A DNA stretch of 16,639 nt from Candidatus Aminicenantota bacterium (GTDB lineage Bacteria; Acidobacteriota; Aminicenantia; UBA2199). This document shows positions 14,327 through 16,639 of this stretch, piece by piece. Both the position numbers and the translations under genes were made by a program. Location: contig JAOZTV010000026.1 of assembly GCA_029939015.1 (NCBI GenBank), positions 1 to 16,639 on the forward strand, read 5' to 3'. The notes beneath the pieces are model-generated. The model was given only the letters and a program-made list of their open reading frames with translations, did no database searches and was not told the origin of the DNA. The stretch's first letter is position 1. Every line of letters begins with the position of its first letter.

Positions 14327-15394
14327 TTAATTTATTATCCCACCACCTATAACACAGTCGTCAATATAGAAAACGACTGATTGCCCGGGTGTTATAGACA
14401 TCTGTGGTTTATCAAATATAACAAAATAGTTTTCATCTTCCTTAGTTATAATAGCATCTCCACCCTTATGTGCATATCTGATCTTTGCAGAAGCATTAAT
14501 TGGCTTTGACAAATCTATATCAGTATTCCATGATGGGTTGTTTATATACATTCTATCACTATAAAGATCACCCTGACGACCCACTATGATCTGGTTTTTA
14601 TTAGAATCGATTTTTATTACATAATAAGGTTCTTCTGATGCAATTCCCATTCCTCTTCTTTGACCAATTGTATAGTTAAATATTCCGTTATGTCTGCCGA
14701 GAACCTTGCCTTTTGCATCAATTATATTTCCCGGGTCTTCTTTACCATCAAATAGACATGAATGCCCGCCTGCAATAAAATTTTGGCTTTCCTGACGATC
14801 GGCAACTCCAAGTCCGTACTTTTTTGAAATTTCTTTCACCTCATGTTTTTCATAATTCCCAAGTGGGAATATAACTTTTGAAAGCTGCTTTGATGTTAAA
14901 GCATGTAAGAAATAAGTCTGGTCTTTTTTTATGTCTGTTGCTTTTTTTAATTGAAACCTGCCTGACTCAGTCTTATTTATTTTTGCATAATGACCTGTTG
15001 CAAAATAATCAAAATCTAAGCCACTTTCAATAGTTTTCTCCAATAAAAGCCCAAATTTCATTTTAAGATTGCATTTAACACATGGATTAGGAGTTCTCCC
15101 ATTCATATATTCTTTAGTAAAATAATCAAGTACTTCAGATTTATATTCTTTTGAAAGATCTATAATCTTTAATTCAATACCAAGCTTATCGCATATTTTT
15201 TGTGCGTCCTCAATATCCTCAGCCTCATCAGGACCATAACATGCGTGTTTGCCCTTATCTTTAACAGCGATGCTACCATCCCATATTTTCATGGTTATGC
15301 CAGTAACATCATGCCCCTGATCAACCAGTATTGCAGCTACTGTAGAAGAATCTACACCGCCACTCATTCCAACTACTATTTTTTTTTTATCCAT
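14327..15394 (-). CDS. mnmA: tRNA-specific 2-thiouridylase (divergent cysteine set)
   Basis: The 355-residue protein 2-thiolates U34 of Lys, Glu and Gln tRNAs. The PP-loop SGGVDSS (11-17), NPCVKCN (103-109), ATGHYAKI (132-139), KKDQTYFLHAL (156-166) and YTIGQRRGMGI (241-251) are clear. The cysteine layout differs from the E. coli type. In place of the lone Cys of NPDxxCN there is CxxC (C105, C108), an extra Cys lies at ACYGPDE (C52), and the second catalytic Cys of SQDxCF is missing (RQESQNFIAGG, 200-210), with C213 nearby. This resembles MnmA subgroups proposed to hold an iron-sulfur cluster. Start supported by AGGTGA 6 bases upstream. A TAAAAT -10 lies about 25 bases before the ATG. Confidence 0.92.
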   Translation of the reverse strand: MDKKKIVVGMSGGVDSSTVAAILVDQGHDVTGITMKIWDGSIAVKDKGKHACYGPDEAEDIEDAQKICDKLGIELKIIDLSKEYKSEVLDYFTKEYMNGRTPNPCVKCNLKMKFGLLLEKTIESGLDFDYFATGHYAKINKTESGRFQLKKATDIKKDQTYFLHALTSKQLSKVIFPLGNYEKHEVKEISKKYGLGVADRQESQNFIAGGHSCLFDGKEDPGNIIDAKGKVLGRHNGIFNYTIGQRRGMGIASEEPYYVIKIDSNKNQIIVGRQGDLYSDRMYINNPSWNTDIDLSKPINASAKIRYAHKGGDAIITKEDENYFVIFDKPQMSITPGQSVVFYIDDCVIGGGIIN

Positions 15395-15593
15395 AATTTC
15401 ACCTAAACCCTATTTTATCACAAAGTTTAGTAGGAATAAAAGTTTTTAATTTTAGTACAGATATTCATAAAAAAAACTCTCATATAAGTTTAGGTATAAA
15501 GTCTCAAAATGGAAAATAACCCAAATGAGGTATGGGAATATTTATGTTTTAATCATATAAATATATTTAATTTATTAAAAAAAGGAGGAATAA
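15395..15593. promoter_or_regulatory. Divergent intergenic region with an 8-bp inverted repeat
   Basis: This 199-base AT-rich gap separates mnmA from the beta-propeller gene. ACCTAAAC (15401-15408) and GTTTAGGT (15488-15495) are perfect inverted copies, each lying in the leader side of one divergent gene. On the minus strand the first copy includes the mnmA ribosome binding site. The second continues as TAGGTATAAA (15491-15500). An RNA-like -10 TAAAAT for mnmA lies near 15413-15418. Nothing else is recognisable. Confidence 0.4.
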
Positions 15594-16625
15594 ATGAATT
15601 TTTCAAAGGTACAGTACAAATTGCTTGTTTTTACAATTATTTTAGTTGGTTTTACTTTAAGTGGAGTTGCAGAAAAAAAAGTACTGCTAAAGGAATTAGT
15701 TAATCCTGATTCAATTAAATTGGATGATAAGAATATTTATATTACTGATAATGCATTAATTCACATATATAGCGTTAAGGATTTAAGATTAAAAAATCAA
15801 TTTGGGAAAATTGGTGAAGGTCCTGGAGAATTTCTTGGAAATGCCAAAACTACAAGAGCGCCACTTGATATTTATCTTACCAGTAAAAGTATTGTTGTAT
15901 ATAGTTATAATAAAGTATCTTATTTTGATAAGAAAGGTGTTTTTAAAAAAGAATTAAGGACACAGGACAGATCAACTAATTTTAAACCTTTAGGCTCAGG
16001 TTATGCAGGACGATTGATGATCGCAGATAAAAAAATGAGATATAGAACATTAAATATATATGATTCAAAGCTAAAGGGATTAACTACCGTTACTAAAGTA
16101 CCACATCCTTTAAAAGACAGGAAAAGAGGTTTCAGAATGGCAGAAGCTCCAATGGCCTTTGCAACATATAAAAACAGATTGTATGCTGCCTTTGATGAAG
16201 ATCTGGTAATTAAAGTATTTGATGTAAATGGCAAATATTTATATAGTATTAAACATGATTATGACCGAATCAAAGTAACTCAAACTGATAAAGATAAATT
16301 GACAAATTTTATTAAGACTCATCCCAGGTTTAAATCGATTAGGAACTATTTGTTACCTTTATATTTTCCTGAACGTTTCCCGGCTTTATTAAACATGCTA
16401 ATTAGTGATGGCAAAATCTATGCAATCTCAGGCAAAAATAAAAACGGCAAAAACGAATGTTTTACTTTTGCTTTAGATGGGAAGTTATTAAAAAGAAAGA
16501 TAGTTAATCTTGCCTATAAGAATGAATTTGATCTTAGTCCACATTATATTAAAAACGATACTCTTTATCAACTTGTTGAAGATGAAGAGAATGAAAAATG
16601 GAATTTATTAATATCTAAATTATAA
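15594..16625 (+). CDS. Exported 6-bladed beta-propeller protein
   Basis: The 343-residue protein has a signal peptide (about 1-26, ending GVAE) and then repeated short beta segments of about 45 residues per blade. FGKIGEGPGEFLG (70-82) is the hallmark turn of the secreted 6-bladed beta-propeller (NHL-like) family. Other blade-like segments are LDIYLTSKSIVVYSYNKVSYFDKKG, NRLYAAFDEDLVIKVFDVNGKYLYSI and ISDGKIYAISGKNKNGKNE. AAAGGAGG at 15581-15588 fixes the start. It ends 14 bases before the window edge and is complete. Such proteins are binding or scaffold modules in the periplasm or cell surface, and the ligand is unknown. It looks monocistronic in the visible sequence. Confidence 0.8.
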   Translation: MNFSKVQYKLLVFTIILVGFTLSGVAEKKVLLKELVNPDSIKLDDKNIYITDNALIHIYSVKDLRLKNQFGKIGEGPGEFLGNAKTTRAPLDIYLTSKSIVVYSYNKVSYFDKKGVFKKELRTQDRSTNFKPLGSGYAGRLMIADKKMRYRTLNIYDSKLKGLTTVTKVPHPLKDRKRGFRMAEAPMAFATYKNRLYAAFDEDLVIKVFDVNGKYLYSIKHDYDRIKVTQTDKDKLTNFIKTHPRFKSIRNYLLPLYFPERFPALLNMLISDGKIYAISGKNKNGKNECFTFALDGKLLKRKIVNLAYKNEFDLSPHYIKNDTLYQLVEDEENEKWNLLISKL

Positions 16626-16639
16626 AAAATTTATTGAGA

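Noticed and set aside
15509..15703. Small plus-strand reading frame of 64 codons before the beta-propeller gene
   Set aside because: No Shine-Dalgarno, more than half lies inside the propeller gene in another frame, and the Lys-Gly-Gly is just the translated ribosome binding site. A leaderless transcript from the TATAAA at 15495 is conceivable but unsupported.
1..16639. tRNA genes, insertion sequences, phage or toxin-antitoxin genes
   Set aside because: No cloverleaf with TTCGA-type arm, transposase, integrase or paired small toxin/antitoxin frames were seen on either strand.

Overview
The window is very AT-rich (roughly 70% by eye) and codes for a diderm (Gram-negative-type) bacterium. Several products carry Sec signal peptides, one is a lipoprotein, and one looks like an outer-membrane beta-barrel. 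MenA points to menaquinone-based respiration, and butyrate kinase to acyl-phosphate metabolism. PEGA-domain lipoproteins, 6-bladed beta-propellers and a MXAN_5187-like protein recall FCB-group or candidate-phylum lineages, but I cannot name a phylum from the sequence alone.

Layout. (1) Bases 1-352 are the 3' four-fifths or so of a class A RNase P RNA (rnpB). It is followed by a large repeat-built inverted repeat (375-520) and then mogA (molybdenum/tungsten cofactor). (2) A lone minus-strand gene of unknown function (1028-1699) has a promoter placed for a leaderless mRNA. (3) A plus-strand run from 1848 to 7117 holds mtnP-buk (translationally coupled), a MXAN_5187-like protein, and two exported M16-peptidase-fold proteins that both lack the zinc-binding motif. 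(4) menA (minus) diverges from a plus-strand metal-handling cluster, and their predicted promoters occupy the same DNA. (5) The cluster (8044-13052) encodes a small His/Cys membrane protein ending in RAPP, an outer-membrane protein with HxH motifs, a ZnuA-type binding protein, a ZnuB-type permease, a TupB-type tungstate permease and an ABC ATPase with a C-terminal TOBE-like domain. No ZnuC and no TupA are present. (6) A PEGA lipoprotein, a bacteriohemerythrin, mnmA (minus) and an exported 6-bladed beta-propeller protein complete the window.

How the parts may work together. Zinc (or a related divalent metal) would cross the outer membrane through the barrel, be bound in the periplasm by the ZnuA-like protein and pass through the ZnuB-like permease. 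The only ATPase encoded nearby sits in a tungstate-type permease/ATPase pair that itself lacks a binding protein. This leaves open whether one ATPase serves two permeases or whether the missing parts are encoded elsewhere. Tungstate or molybdate import would feed cofactor synthesis by MogA.

Two classes of translation start are visible. Most genes have a clear GGAGG-like Shine-Dalgarno. Four (1699 minus, 3800 plus, 8003 minus, 8044 plus) have none, and instead carry a -10-like hexamer 5-9 bases before the start codon, suggesting leaderless mRNAs. A short motif, TAGGTATAA(A/T), recurs before four plus-strand genes, sometimes as half of an ACCTAA...TTAGGT dyad.
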